Below, piece after piece: positions 25,499-34,079 of a stretch of DNA of 64,000 nt. Under the pieces are notes generated by a model. That model worked only from the letters and a program-made list of their open reading frames with translations. It was not told the origin of the DNA and did not search any database. Numbering within the stretch: position 1 is the first letter of the stretch; each line of letters starts with the position of its first letter. Made by a program: the position numbers and the translations under genes. This DNA is from Selenomonadales bacterium 4137-cl (lineage in GTDB: Bacteria > Bacillota > Negativicutes > Sporomusales > UBA7701): the NCBI GenBank assembly GCA_032334055.1, contig JAUOZS010000001.1, positions 186,001 through 250,000 on the forward strand, written 5' to 3'.

Positions 25499-25963
25499 CT
25501 GGACAGGACGATTACTTTCGCCGAGCCGGCCGACGAGGAGACATTGCGCACCATGTTTACCGCCGCTGGCATGGACCTTGCCGGGGAGGCCGAGGAGCAC
25601 GTCGTGCTCAGGGACGGCGCCAATATCCTGGCAGGCGGCCGGCTGTACCAGGCGGATGAGGATCTGTTCCATCTGCTGGTGTTCGCGGTGGCCCAGGGGG
25701 AACGCGGCCGGGGGACGGGCCGCCGCCTGATGCGGGAGCTGTGTGAGCGGCCGTGGGAGTATTGCCGTGATGCGGTGGAGCCTACTGGCGGTACATTCAG
25801 GATTACGACGATGGCGAAAGGGGAGTCTGCGGCTTTTTACAAGCGGTGTGACTACCGCGAGTGCGAAGCATCGCTGCTGCCGCCGCCTTTCGACAGCCAG
25901 TGCGAGGATTGTCCCGACTGCGAGCAGTGCGGCCCGGTAGCGATGGTGTATTCGCGAACCTGA
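25499..25963 (+). CDS. GNAT-like acetyltransferase, start uncertain (possible CTG)
   Basis: The protein of about 154 residues has a GNAT acetyl-CoA loop (AVAQGERGRGTGRRLMRELCE) and a Cys-rich tail (CEDCPDCEQCG) that could bind a metal. A strong ribosome site, GAGGAGG (25485-25491), is followed 7 bp later by in-frame CTG 25499, where the conserved protein appears to begin; ATG 25445 and GTG 25391 are in frame upstream but lack any site. I therefore placed the start at the CTG, with moderate confidence. The Cys tail is unusual for GNAT proteins. It lies between the DUF169 gene and the metallo-beta-lactamase gene. Confidence 0.65.
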   Translation: MDRTITFAEPADEETLRTMFTAAGMDLAGEAEEHVVLRDGANILAGGRLYQADEDLFHLLVFAVAQGERGRGTGRRLMRELCERPWEYCRDAVEPTGGTFRITTMAKGESAAFYKRCDYRECEASLLPPPFDSQCEDCPDCEQCGPVAMVYSRT

Positions 25964-25995
25964 CGCAAAGGCTCCGTTTGAGGAGGAAAATAGAG

Positions 25996-26784
25996 ATGCC
26001 GTCATCTTTCAAAATACTGGGAAGCGGGGCAGGACCCGGGGCGCCTTCTTTCTTCTGCGATTGCCCGGGTTGCAGGGAGGCCAGGGATAATCCCGCAAGC
26101 GCAAGAACGCGCAGCGGGGCGCTCATCACCACTGAGCAGGGCAATGTTCTTGTCGACGCCCCTCCTGATCTCAGGGCGCAGCTTATCAGGGAGCGGGTAA
26201 CCAGAATCGACAACGTGCTGCTTACCCACTGGCATTACGATCACTTCGGCGGTCTGGGCGAGCTTGAATATTACGTGAAGCTGGAGCGCAAGGAACCGAT
26301 ACCACTATTTCTGCCGCCCAGCGCCAGAGCCCAGTTCGCCGCCGCTTTTCCGAATCTGTCGGAGGTTTTCAGGGTTTTTTCCTGGGCTTTCAATCTAGAG
26401 TATCGCTTCGGTGATTTGGGCATTACGCCGCTGCCTGCCGAGCACGGGGTCGAAACCGCCGGCTTTCTCGTGAAGTCGCCGACTAAAAGTCTGGCCTATT
26501 TCCCAGACACGGCCGGCTTGTCAACGGCGACGGCCAGGATACTGGAAGGGGTGCACTGGCTGGTCTGCGACGCCACCTTCTACGGCGAGAACTGGTATCC
26601 GAACAGCCACATGTCGGTGGAGCAGGCGATTGAACTCGGACGGGAAGTGAAAGCCCGCCACACGGTGCTCACTCATTTGGCCGTCCATTACAGCCAGCCT
26701 GCCACCAGCAGGGAACTGGCGGCTGCCGTCGCTCCGCACCAGGGTGTGTCGGTGGCACACGACGGCATGGTAATCGAGCTATAG
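25996..26784 (+). CDS. Metallo-beta-lactamase-fold hydrolase, PhnP-like
   Basis: This 262-residue MBL-fold protein has the di-metal motif THWHYDHFGG and later ligands CDATF and THLAVHY. Near the N-terminus it has the extra zinc-binding Cys pattern CDCPGCREARDNP, which is characteristic of PhnP-like phosphodiesterases that open cyclic phosphates. In the molybdenum-cofactor setting it might act on a cyclic phosphate of a pterin intermediate, which is inference only. The site GAGGAGG precedes ATG 25996. Confidence 0.85.
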   Translation: MPSSFKILGSGAGPGAPSFFCDCPGCREARDNPASARTRSGALITTEQGNVLVDAPPDLRAQLIRERVTRIDNVLLTHWHYDHFGGLGELEYYVKLERKEPIPLFLPPSARAQFAAAFPNLSEVFRVFSWAFNLEYRFGDLGITPLPAEHGVETAGFLVKSPTKSLAYFPDTAGLSTATARILEGVHWLVCDATFYGENWYPNSHMSVEQAIELGREVKARHTVLTHLAVHYSQPATSRELAAAVAPHQGVSVAHDGMVIEL

Positions 26785-26839
26785 CTGTTTTTACGGTTGC
26801 GGGACTATTGCCCGGTAAACAGGTTTGGGGGGCGTTGAT

Positions 26840-27820
26840 ATGTTGGACACTTACGAGCGCAATATCAATTATTTGCGGATTTCGGTAACCGATCGCTGCA
26901 ATTTCCGCTGTGTTTATTGCATGCCTCCCCAGGGGAAACGGTGGCTGGATCATGACGATATCCTCACTTATGAGGAATTGCTGCGGCTGATTGAGGTGTT
27001 CAACCGGGAAGGCGTTACCAAGATCCGGCTTACCGGCGGGGAGCCGTTGGTGAGGAAAGGGATCGTGGAGTTTATCGCGGCGGTCACGGCGCTCGGGCGG
27101 ATCAAGGATATTTCGCTGACGACCAACGGCAGCCTGCTGCCGCCGCTGGCCAAGGATTTGAAGGCCGCCGGCCTGAGCAGGGTTAATATAAGTTTGGATA
27201 CGGTAAACCCTGCCAGCTTCGCCCGGCTGACGACCTGCGGGCGGCTGGAAGATACCATGAAGGGGATCGAAAGCGCGATGGAGGCCGGGTTGGCGCCGGT
27301 CAAGCTCAACGTGGTTTTGACCGAGGCTTTGACGGAGAAAGACCTTGCGTACTTTGTCGAGCTTGTTTACAGGCATCCGATCGCGGTCCGGTTTATCGAG
27401 TATATGCCTATCGGCGGCCGCGGTTTTGGCGGTGGGCCGGATATCGCCACGGTTAAGAAGATGCTGAACGAGGCGGGAAGGGCCCTTTTGAAGCCGACCG
27501 GCACCGTCCGCGGCAACGGACCGGCGAAGTATTACCAGTTTCCCAGAGCGCAAGGGGCGTTCGGATTCATCACGCCGATATCGGAGCATTTCTGCAGCGC
27601 ATGCAACCGCCTGCGGCTGACCGCCGATGGCAAGCTGCGGCCGTGCCTGCTTTCAAACGACGAGATTGATGTTAAAACCCCCCTCAGGAACGGGGCCAGC
27701 GACCGCGAACTGGCGGAACTGTTTCACGCCGCCGTTGCGGCGAAACCGCAGGGGCATTCGCTTTGCCGGTCGAGCGGTTTTCCTGACTTCGAGCGGACGA
27801 TGTCGCAAATCGGCGGCTGA
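26840..27820 (+). CDS. moaA: GTP 3',8-cyclase MoaA
   Basis: This 326-residue radical SAM enzyme has the N-terminal cluster [11 protein letters not shown] (Cys20, 24, 27), TGGEPLVR, and the C-terminal cluster [22 protein letters not shown] that binds GTP. It makes 3',8-cyclo-GTP, the first step of molybdopterin synthesis, with MoaC as the next enzyme encoded 40 bp downstream. ATG 26840 follows a GGGGGGCG site. The C-terminal GG-tail function is present only as QIGG, close to the conserved twin glycine. Confidence 0.95.
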   Translation: MLDTYERNINYLRISVTDRCNFRCVYCMPPQGKRWLDHDDILTYEELLRLIEVFNREGVTKIRLTGGEPLVRKGIVEFIAAVTALGRIKDISLTTNGSLLPPLAKDLKAAGLSRVNISLDTVNPASFARLTTCGRLEDTMKGIESAMEAGLAPVKLNVVLTEALTEKDLAYFVELVYRHPIAVRFIEYMPIGGRGFGGGPDIATVKKMLNEAGRALLKPTGTVRGNGPAKYYQFPRAQGAFGFITPISEHFCSACNRLRLTADGKLRPCLLSNDEIDVKTPLRNGASDRELAELFHAAVAAKPQGHSLCRSSGFPDFERTMSQIGG

Positions 27821-27860
27821 GAATTATGGAAGAAATCTATATCGCGAAGGTGGCGATAGC

Positions 27861-28337
27861 GTGGAGTTGACGCATTTTAACGAAGCGGGACGGGCCCGGA
27901 TGGTGGATGTTTCCGGCAAGGGCGACAGCGTACGCGAGGCGGTCGCAGAGGGAAAAATAAGGATGTTGCCCGCTACCCTGGAGTTGGTGAAGCAGGGACT
28001 GTTGAGCAAGGGTGATGTTCTCGGCGTCGCCCAGGTCGCCGGCATTATGGGCGCGAAGGCTACCTGGCAGTTGATACCGATGTGTCATCCGCTGCTGCTG
28101 TCAGGGATCAATATCGAATTCAACGTGGATGAGGCGGATAGTTCCGTCGGAATAGCCGCGACCGTCAGGACCACCGGCAAAACCGGGGTTGAGATGGAGG
28201 CGCTGACGGCGGTCAGTGTTGCCGCTTTGACCGTGTACGATATGTGCAAGGCCGTTGATAAGGGAATGGTTATCGAGTATGTTCGGCTGGTAGCGAAATC
28301 AGGCGGCAAGAGCGGAACTTACCGCCGGGAAAGCTGA
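27861..28337 (+). CDS. moaC: Cyclic pyranopterin monophosphate synthase MoaC
   Basis: This protein of 158 residues (E. coli MoaC has about 161) begins [18 protein letters not shown] and carries [55 protein letters not shown] and VEMEALTAV, which hold the conserved Lys, His and Asp residues of the active site. It converts cyclo-GTP to cPMP. The start is GTG 27861, supported by AAGGTGG at 27847-27853 and by the family N-terminus. No moaD or moaE lies in the window. Confidence 0.93.
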   Translation: MELTHFNEAGRARMVDVSGKGDSVREAVAEGKIRMLPATLELVKQGLLSKGDVLGVAQVAGIMGAKATWQLIPMCHPLLLSGINIEFNVDEADSSVGIAATVRTTGKTGVEMEALTAVSVAALTVYDMCKAVDKGMVIEYVRLVAKSGGKSGTYRRES

Positions 28338-28364
28338 TAATTTCTTCGTAAAGGAGACACCGGG

Positions 28365-28799
28365 ATGCAGGGAAAGGTTGTCGCGGTATGTACCAGTGCC
28401 AATAAAGGGGAACGCAAGAAAAATGTCGGCAGCGCGCGACTGGTGGCGGATCTCGGGCTCGAAGGTGACGCCCACGCCGGGTTCGCCCACCGTCAGGTGA
28501 GCCTTCTTGCGTTGGAAAGTATTGATAAGATGAGGCAGGCGGGCCTGGATGTAAATCCGGGCGATTTCGCCGAGAATCTTACCACGGAAGGTTTAAATCT
28601 GCCGCAATTGCCGGTGGGGACGCGCCTCAAAATCGGCGGCGCCGTTTTGGAGGTTAGCCAGATCGGCAAGGAATGTCACCACCGCTGCGCGATCTACTAC
28701 CAGGCGGGTGACTGCGTAATGCCCAAGGAGGGTATTTTCGCGACCGTGGTTTCAGGAAATACGGTTAGCACGGGTGACACGATCGAGGTATTGAATTAG
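28365..28799 (+). CDS. MOSC domain protein
   Basis: This 144-residue stand-alone MOSC domain (about 20-140) has the conserved Cys motif GKECHHRCAIYYQAGDCVMPKEGIF. MOSC domains carry or deliver sulfurated molybdenum cofactor, and short stand-alone forms are frequent in anaerobic moa clusters. It follows moaC by 27 bp with an AAAGGAGA site. It may tie sulfur to the cofactor; a precise role is not known. Confidence 0.9.
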   Translation: MQGKVVAVCTSANKGERKKNVGSARLVADLGLEGDAHAGFAHRQVSLLALESIDKMRQAGLDVNPGDFAENLTTEGLNLPQLPVGTRLKIGGAVLEVSQIGKECHHRCAIYYQAGDCVMPKEGIFATVVSGNTVSTGDTIEVLN

Positions 28800-28844
28800 G
28801 TCCGACGGCCTCAGAATACGATGACCGGAATGGGAGGAGTAGTA

Positions 28845-29660
28845 ATGCTTATTAGTTATCGGCACTATACGACAGCGGCCATGGTGGATGTGCTGACAAT
28901 GGAAAATGTATATTTCTCCCGCGGCAACTTCGTCGATCAGGGGCGTCTGCACAGGCCGGACACTGTTTCGCTGCGCATCGAGAAATGCGGCAACATCGGC
29001 GGCGGGACGGTCGTTATCGACTGCGAAGTATACAATAGGGTGGAAAGCATTGAAGACATCCTGAACAAGAAGGGCTTTGCCAAGGACGAGGCGGCGGGGA
29101 AAAGGTTCAAGCAATGGCACTTTTCCTTCCAGCGCACGATCGATGCGGGTAAACTGGCCGGCATGGTGATGGCGCAGATTAACGAGGCTGTGGAGGACAT
29201 GCCGCTTTTGATGTACGCTTCACCCGCACAGCGGGCACTGGCCGACTATTACGGATTTATGACTTCCAGCCGCCCCAAGATAAGATACAGCGATGTCATG
29301 CAGCATTTGGGGTACTGGGATGACGGCAAGTTGTACGAATTGGACGCGTATGCCGACGATGCCGACCGGGAATTTTTCGTGGCAAAGTATAAAAGAGGCC
29401 GCTGGACAGCCTGGGCGAGCGGCGATCTGCTCATGCCGCTGTTCGCGTCGGAGAGCGAGGCAAAGCAGTATCTATCGACCAGGATTAAGCGGGTCTGCCA
29501 GTTTCGCCCGACAATCGCGACGGTCGCTCAGGCTCCCAAAGGCTGTATGCCGAGTGTTTACGCCTTGGTCGATCAGACAAAGAACGTCAAGGAGAGGATG
29601 GCGTGGCTGCGCTGCGAGCTCGACCGCCTCGAAGCGCAGAGCGAGACCTACTGCTCCTAG
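28845..29660 (+). CDS. Conserved-looking protein of unknown function
   Basis: This 271-residue soluble protein has no motif I recognise. It has a hydrophobic start, a central KFK-type basic stretch (KRFKQWHFSFQRTIDAGKLAGMV), a run of aromatic residues (LADYYGFMTSS) and few Cys. It is preceded by GGGAGGAG and lies 45 bp after the MOSC gene, and it is closed by a strong terminator, so it is the last gene of the molybdenum-cofactor unit. Composition and start spacing match its neighbours. No function is offered. Confidence 0.6.
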   Translation: MLISYRHYTTAAMVDVLTMENVYFSRGNFVDQGRLHRPDTVSLRIEKCGNIGGGTVVIDCEVYNRVESIEDILNKKGFAKDEAAGKRFKQWHFSFQRTIDAGKLAGMVMAQINEAVEDMPLLMYASPAQRALADYYGFMTSSRPKIRYSDVMQHLGYWDDGKLYELDAYADDADREFFVAKYKRGRWTAWASGDLLMPLFASESEAKQYLSTRIKRVCQFRPTIATVAQAPKGCMPSVYALVDQTKNVKERMAWLRCELDRLEAQSETYCS

Positions 29661-29670
29661 GTAGCTGAAT

Positions 29671-29709
29671 AAAAAAGGCCCGGATCCCGGTGGGGATTCG
29701 GGCCTTTTT
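29671..29709 (+). terminator. Intrinsic terminator ending the molybdenum-cofactor cluster
   Basis: The stem GGCCCGGATCCC (29677-29688) pairs with GGGATTCGGGCC with one wobble around a short loop and is followed by TTTTT. It is flanked by AAAAAA on the left, so it also works for the convergent chemoreceptor gene. Confidence 0.92.
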
Positions 29710-29724
29710 GGTTCGGAAGTGGGG

Positions 29725-30540
29725 TTAGATGGACGATGCGAATCGTTCGACATCGGAGGCCGTCGAGGCGAGCTGCTGCATTGTGGCGGAAATCTGTTCC
29801 GTTGCCGCCGCCTGACGTTCTCCGTGCTGAGCGGCAGAAGCGATGTTTGCCACGACGGTTTGGGTGTCGCGATGGATGTTGTCCAGGATACTTTTGATAT
29901 TCTTGACCGAGTCGGCGCTGTTGGTGGCCATTTTGCGCATTTCGTCGGCCACGACCGCGAAGCCCCGGCCGAGCTCGCCCGCGCGCGCCGCTTCGATGGC
30001 GGCGTTGAGCCCCAGCAGATTCGAGTTTTGGGCGACATCGCTTACGAACTGCAGGATGCTGCCGGTCTTCTCGATTTCCCCCAGGACACTTTCGCTGACA
30101 CTTCTTATTTTTACCAGGTTTTCCGCCAGTTGGGCGGCCGTGACGGCCAGTTCCTGGGAAGTGGCCGTCATTTCCTGCGCGATCGAGGCGATGTTTTGAG
30201 CCGCTTCATGCATGGTTGAGACCGTCTGCATGTTGATAGCGTTGCCGACTATGCCGGAGAAGGTGCCGTCTTCTTCGATTATTGGCGTCATCATCGCCCT
30301 GAGTTTTACGCCGTAAGCCGATTCGGGGACGTCCACCCTGACAGACTGCCGTGTTTCGACGACCTTTTTGGCGGCGCCACCGGGAGCAGGCTGGCCAATG
30401 GTGACATTTTCCTTGAAGGTTGTCGCCTGGGTATGGTAGAGGATTATACCCTGGGCGTCAGTGACCATTGCCGAGCAATCGAAGGCGTTAAGGGTACGAA
30501 ACAAATCTGCGGATTTGATGGCAGCTTCCAGTTTGGTCAT
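29725..30540 (-). CDS. Soluble methyl-accepting-type chemoreceptor
   Basis: This 271-residue protein without membrane segments has an N-terminal PAS/GAF-like sensor (about 15-110; [18 protein letters not shown]) and a short cytoplasmic receptor domain whose hairpin tip is [43 protein letters not shown]. The signalling domain is short and single-sided, so it may form a cytoplasmic receptor or a scaffold. Its stimulus is unknown. TTGACA-like sequence (near 30570) lies upstream on the opposite strand, and it shares the terminator of the molybdenum-cofactor operon. Confidence 0.85.
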   Translation of the reverse strand: MTKLEAAIKSADLFRTLNAFDCSAMVTDAQGIILYHTQATTFKENVTIGQPAPGGAAKKVVETRQSVRVDVPESAYGVKLRAMMTPIIEEDGTFSGIVGNAINMQTVSTMHEAAQNIASIAQEMTATSQELAVTAAQLAENLVKIRSVSESVLGEIEKTGSILQFVSDVAQNSNLLGLNAAIEAARAGELGRGFAVVADEMRKMATNSADSVKNIKSILDNIHRDTQTVVANIASAAQHGERQAAATEQISATMQQLASTASDVERFASSI

Positions 30541-30633
30541 TTTTCGGCCCTCCGTAGAAACTAATTATCTTGACAAATAATGGGGTGATATTGCTATATT
30601 CGGCGTTTTTTGTCTGAATTCCTCTCTAAAGAC

Positions 30634-30673
30634 GCCGCCCTTGCTTTGAATTAACAGCAGGGGCGGCATTTTT
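30634..30673. terminator. GC-rich hairpin with T run
   Basis: GCCGCCC-TTGCT (30634-30645) pairs with AGCAG-GGGCGGC (30656-30667), followed on the plus strand by ATTTTTT. It lies just downstream of the DUF362 gene on the minus strand, which lacks a good T run, so the orientation of termination is unclear. Confidence 0.6.
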
Positions 30674-30700
30674 TGGGATCCGCAGCCTTAAACGGGTGCG

Positions 30701-31780
30701 CTAGCGCGGATCGATTTCTATCAGCTTGTACTTTGGCGACCCCATGCCTATTTTGGCCGCATGCTCGATCTGGATGGCACCGTCGCGCTCAGGGAAGGCG
30801 AGGCGCCCCAGGGGGTGGCCGTAGGCGGCGGCGGTAAGGTCCTGAGTGGCGGCATCGATGGCTACCGGGTCGCTTGAGGCCAGGATACCGATGTCAGGGA
30901 TCATTTTGTCTACCGGGTGCTTGACGAGGCAGTCGCAGTCTTTGGTCATGTTGGTGAGGACGTTAAAGTAGAAGCATTTACCGGGTTTGCCGATGACCGC
31001 CCCGTAGGCGTATTCGGCCATGGCTTTCTGCAGGAAGCCCTTGTCGGCGCCGAAGTCGTATTTGACGGCGTCGAACCGGCACACGGCGATGCATTCGCCG
31101 CAACCGACACACTTGGCGGAGTCGATATGGGCCTTGCCGCCGTGTTCGCTAATGGCATCAGCAGGGCACCAGCGCATGCATTTTTGGCAGAAGACGCATT
31201 TTTCGACATCGACCTGCGGCAGCACGGCCGAATGCTGGCGCATCTTTCCCATACGGCTGGCCAGGCCCATGCCGAGGTTTTTGATACAGGCGGCCAGGCC
31301 GGTGGAGATGCAGCCGGTGGCGTGGGAGACTACCAGCAGGGCGTCGGCGCTGATAATCTCCCTTGCTACCTTAACTGTTTTATGGATTTCCCCCGGAATC
31401 GCCACTTCGTACTCGGTGTTTCCGGTGAGGCCGTCGGCCATGATGAAGGGCGCGCCGACACTGTCGATGCCGAAGCCTTGGCGGTGGGCCTGCATGAGAT
31501 GACTGACCGCGTTGTGCCGTTCTCCTTTGTAGAGGGTGGAGGTTTCGGTGAGGAAAGGGAGGCCGTCCTGTTTCTGTACCTTGGTCACTAGTTCCCGAAT
31601 GAGTTCCGGCTTGATCCGGGTGTTGTTGGTGCCTTCGCCGACATGAAATTTGATGGCGACAAAATCTTTGGCGGCAACGGCCGGTGCACCGGCTGTGTCG
31701 TAAAGCTTGCCGATCGCTTCGGCTTGTTCGGCGGCGGTGGCACCGTCCGGCAGTTTTGCTAGGTATACTAGTGATTCCAT
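30701..31780 (-). CDS. DUF362 protein with two 4Fe-4S motifs
   Basis: This 359-residue DUF362-family protein has residues 5-190 holding the DUF362 core (VAIKFHVGEGTNNTRIKPELIREL, TETSTLYKGERHNAVSHLMQAH, VSHATGCISTG), and about 185-245 holding two ferredoxin motifs (CVFCQKCMRWCPADAI and CVGCGECIAVCRFDAV). It is a soluble Fe-S protein, probably passing electrons or binding a small ligand. It is transcribed with the MFS transporter 54 bp upstream. The GGAGGT site precedes its ATG. Confidence 0.85.
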   Translation of the reverse strand: MESLVYLAKLPDGATAAEQAEAIGKLYDTAGAPAVAAKDFVAIKFHVGEGTNNTRIKPELIRELVTKVQKQDGLPFLTETSTLYKGERHNAVSHLMQAHRQGFGIDSVGAPFIMADGLTGNTEYEVAIPGEIHKTVKVAREIISADALLVVSHATGCISTGLAACIKNLGMGLASRMGKMRQHSAVLPQVDVEKCVFCQKCMRWCPADAISEHGGKAHIDSAKCVGCGECIAVCRFDAVKYDFGADKGFLQKAMAEYAYGAVIGKPGKCFYFNVLTNMTKDCDCLVKHPVDKMIPDIGILASSDPVAIDAATQDLTAAAYGHPLGRLAFPERDGAIQIEHAAKIGMGSPKYKLIEIDPR

Positions 31781-31833
31781 TGGTATGACCTCCCACTTTT
31801 TTGGTGATTAGTCTGCGGCGAGAGCTGACTGGT

Positions 31834-33207
31834 TTAGTGAGCGGCGGTTCTGCCCTGTTCCTGGGCGAGCTGATCGAGCGACTTGCCCTTGGTTTCCTTC
31901 TTGACGAACAAGATGGCGGCAAGGGCGCCGATAATCGCCGGAATGACATAGAAGAGGAAGGACATCTGCGGGCCGAGCTTCATGCTCATGATGGCGCCGG
32001 CGACGATCGGGGCGAGCGCTCCGCCAAGGCGGCCGAAAGCCTGGCACCAGGCGACGCCGGTGTTGCGGAATTCGGTGGGATAGCCTTCAGCCATCAAGGG
32101 CTGGACGGCGGTTATCGCGTAGTTGATCGCGAAGCCCATGAAGATGTTGGCCGCCAGGATGGCGCCGAAGCCGCCGCTGACAAAGGCCATGATGACGATC
32201 GACACGCCGCCGAGCAGGTAAGCCATGATAAGGTTGGGCCGGCGGCCGATGATTTCGGCGACGAAGCCGGTGGAACAGTTGGCGATGACGGCGGCGGCGT
32301 TGTTGGCGATCGCCAGGGCGTACGCGGAGGTGAGCTTGAAGCCTTTCTCAAGCATGAGGGACGGCAGCCAGGCGTTGAGGCCGTACACGGTGAAACAGCC
32401 GCAGAAGTAGGTGATCCAAACACCGGCGGTGATCATCCAGTAGTCTTTGGAAAAGAGAGCCGCGGGGCCGACGATTTTAGGCTTCGGCGGGACGACGAGA
32501 GCCTCGGGATCGCGCGGCGTGACTTTGCCGGTAGCAAGGTTTTCGATGTAGTTGAGGATTTCATTCGCTTCGGCTTTGCGTCCTTTACCGGCCAGCCAGT
32601 AGGACGACTCGTGCATCTGGTAATAGAGGAATATGGCATAGAGGAACGGTACGCCGCCGATCAGGTAGCAGATCCTCCAGCCGTAGTGGGGAACAAGCAG
32701 GGTGGGGATGAGGCCGCCCATAACCCAGCCGACGATCATCCAGGCCATGCCGAAGGTGATGAAGAGGGCGCGGCGCGGCGTAGGAGTGGATTCGGAGAAA
32801 ATCGTGGTGACGACGGGTATGCAAGCGCCCAGGCCGACGCCGGCCAGCACGCGGAAAAGGGCGAACTGCTCAAAGCTGGTCGCGAAGTAAATAGGGATGG
32901 TCAGGAGGGAATACGCGGCAATCGAGTATACGAGAGTGTTTCTGCGGCCGATTTTGTCGGAAATTATGCCGGCGCACGCACCGCCGATGATCAGACCGAA
33001 AAGACTCCAGGAGGACAGGGAGCCCATCGCGACTTTGTCCAAATGCCATTCGGCGGCGATCTGCGGCATGGTATAGGATACGACCATGTAATCGTAGCCG
33101 TCGAAGACCATCGCAAATCCGAGGAAGAAAAAGACTCTCCAGGTGAACTTGTTTACTCCCAATGAATCGATTACTTCTGAAATGGTGAAATTTTTCACTT
33201 TTTTCAT
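31834..33207 (-). CDS. MFS transporter, aromatic-acid:H+ symporter-like
   Basis: This 457-residue transporter has about 12 membrane segments. It carries the MFS loop motif between TM2 and TM3 (GIISDKIGRRNTLV) and the N-terminal GYDYMVVSYTMPQIAAEW, which fits the aromatic acid:H+ symporter type (benzoate, hydroxybenzoate and hydroxycinnamate carriers) better than sugar carriers. It is followed by the DUF362 ferredoxin gene. In this window full of molybdopterin enzymes it could import their acceptor substrates. The ligand is not determinable from the sequence alone. Confidence 0.85.
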   Translation of the reverse strand: MKKVKNFTISEVIDSLGVNKFTWRVFFFLGFAMVFDGYDYMVVSYTMPQIAAEWHLDKVAMGSLSSWSLFGLIIGGACAGIISDKIGRRNTLVYSIAAYSLLTIPIYFATSFEQFALFRVLAGVGLGACIPVVTTIFSESTPTPRRALFITFGMAWMIVGWVMGGLIPTLLVPHYGWRICYLIGGVPFLYAIFLYYQMHESSYWLAGKGRKAEANEILNYIENLATGKVTPRDPEALVVPPKPKIVGPAALFSKDYWMITAGVWITYFCGCFTVYGLNAWLPSLMLEKGFKLTSAYALAIANNAAAVIANCSTGFVAEIIGRRPNLIMAYLLGGVSIVIMAFVSGGFGAILAANIFMGFAINYAITAVQPLMAEGYPTEFRNTGVAWCQAFGRLGGALAPIVAGAIMSMKLGPQMSFLFYVIPAIIGALAAILFVKKETKGKSLDQLAQEQGRTAAH

Positions 33208-33328
33208 TCTCCTTCCGATGACCAGCTTGGGATGGAATAGTTTCCTAACGTGTGGCGCTCGAGGAGTGATTGGGTTGTCGTTGTTTATGTATAACGGCTT
33301 TGTTTCAGCCCCTAGGGCGGCAATCTTG

Positions 33329-33934
33329 CTACGAGTCGGTGGGGGGCAGGAGGGTTTCCGCTTTGGCCGGCGGCCTTTGTTGACAAACAGTCAGCCCCCT
33401 GATCATGATGTCGGCGGCTTTTGTCATAGCGTTTCTGAATGTCGTGTCGTTTTCGACGAGAAAATGATAATCGAGCAACTTGTCGATGGTGCCCAGGTAC
33501 ATCTTGCGTAGGACCGCAAGGTCGACCGGCTCGAGAATGCCCTTGTTAACCCCCTGGCTGATAACTTGCTCGATCATTTCCCAGCGTTCTTGAAAATAGG
33601 CTTCGAATTTTGCCCATTCTTGCGGCAGGAACCGTTTGGTATCATTAATCATTTTTTCGTTGAGCGGTCCGAGAGCTTTGGGCGAGAACACCATCAGAGC
33701 TTTGAGCTTATCGGTGATGTCCAGATCGTCGCCCTGAAGGATGGTGGCTATCTGAAGGCGGAAGTCGGTGCGGATGTTGTCAAAAATGGCTGCCATGAGA
33801 GCTTCTTTGGAGTCGAAGTGCTCGTATACCGCTCTTTTGCTGACGCCTAAATCGCGGGCGAGATCCGAGGTGGTGAATTTTATGCCGTACGCGTTCATCA
33901 GTTGCAGCGCGACGGCAAGTATCCTATCCCGCAT
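33329..33934 (-). CDS. TetR/AcrR-family transcriptional regulator
   Basis: This 201-residue regulator has an N-terminal HTH, RILAVALQLMNAYGIKFTTSDLARDLGVSKRAVYEHFDSKEAL (about 3-46), and a helical ligand-binding C-terminal domain. ATG 33934 is chosen because AAAGGAGG lies upstream; a longer in-frame reading adds an arginine-rich stretch without a site. It lies between two MFS transporter genes on the same strand and may control one or both. An inverted repeat lies 45 bp upstream of its start. Confidence 0.88.
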   Translation of the reverse strand: MRDRILAVALQLMNAYGIKFTTSDLARDLGVSKRAVYEHFDSKEALMAAIFDNIRTDFRLQIATILQGDDLDITDKLKALMVFSPKALGPLNEKMINDTKRFLPQEWAKFEAYFQERWEMIEQVISQGVNKGILEPVDLAVLRKMYLGTIDKLLDYHFLVENDTTFRNAMTKAADIMIRGLTVCQQRPPAKAETLLPPTDS

Positions 33935-33979
33935 AAGATCAGCCTCCTTTCGGTACCGCCGTGGTTTCGCGGGTACCGC

Positions 33980-34043
33980 ATAATATCTGGGGGAGTGTGT
34001 TGCTGCATAGTTGAGTAGGTGTTCCACTCCCCCGGAATATTAT
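33980..34043. promoter_or_regulatory. Long inverted repeat between the TetR gene and the OFA transporter
   Basis: The arms ATAATATCTGGGGGAGTG (33980-33997) and CACTCCCCCGGAATATTAT (34025-34043) are nearly perfect reverse complements (one-base length difference) with a 27-bp spacer. There is no T run, so an operator for the TetR regulator is more likely than a terminator. Confidence 0.5.
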
Positions 34044-34079
34044 GGGTGCTTTAGGCATCCTTGCTTTTCGTAGTTATTG

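Noticed and set aside
31801..33165. Plus-strand frame of 454 residues opposite the aromatic-acid-type transporter
   Set aside because: Composition is Gly/Glu/His-rich and lacks helices or motifs, while the minus-strand frame is a clear MFS transporter.
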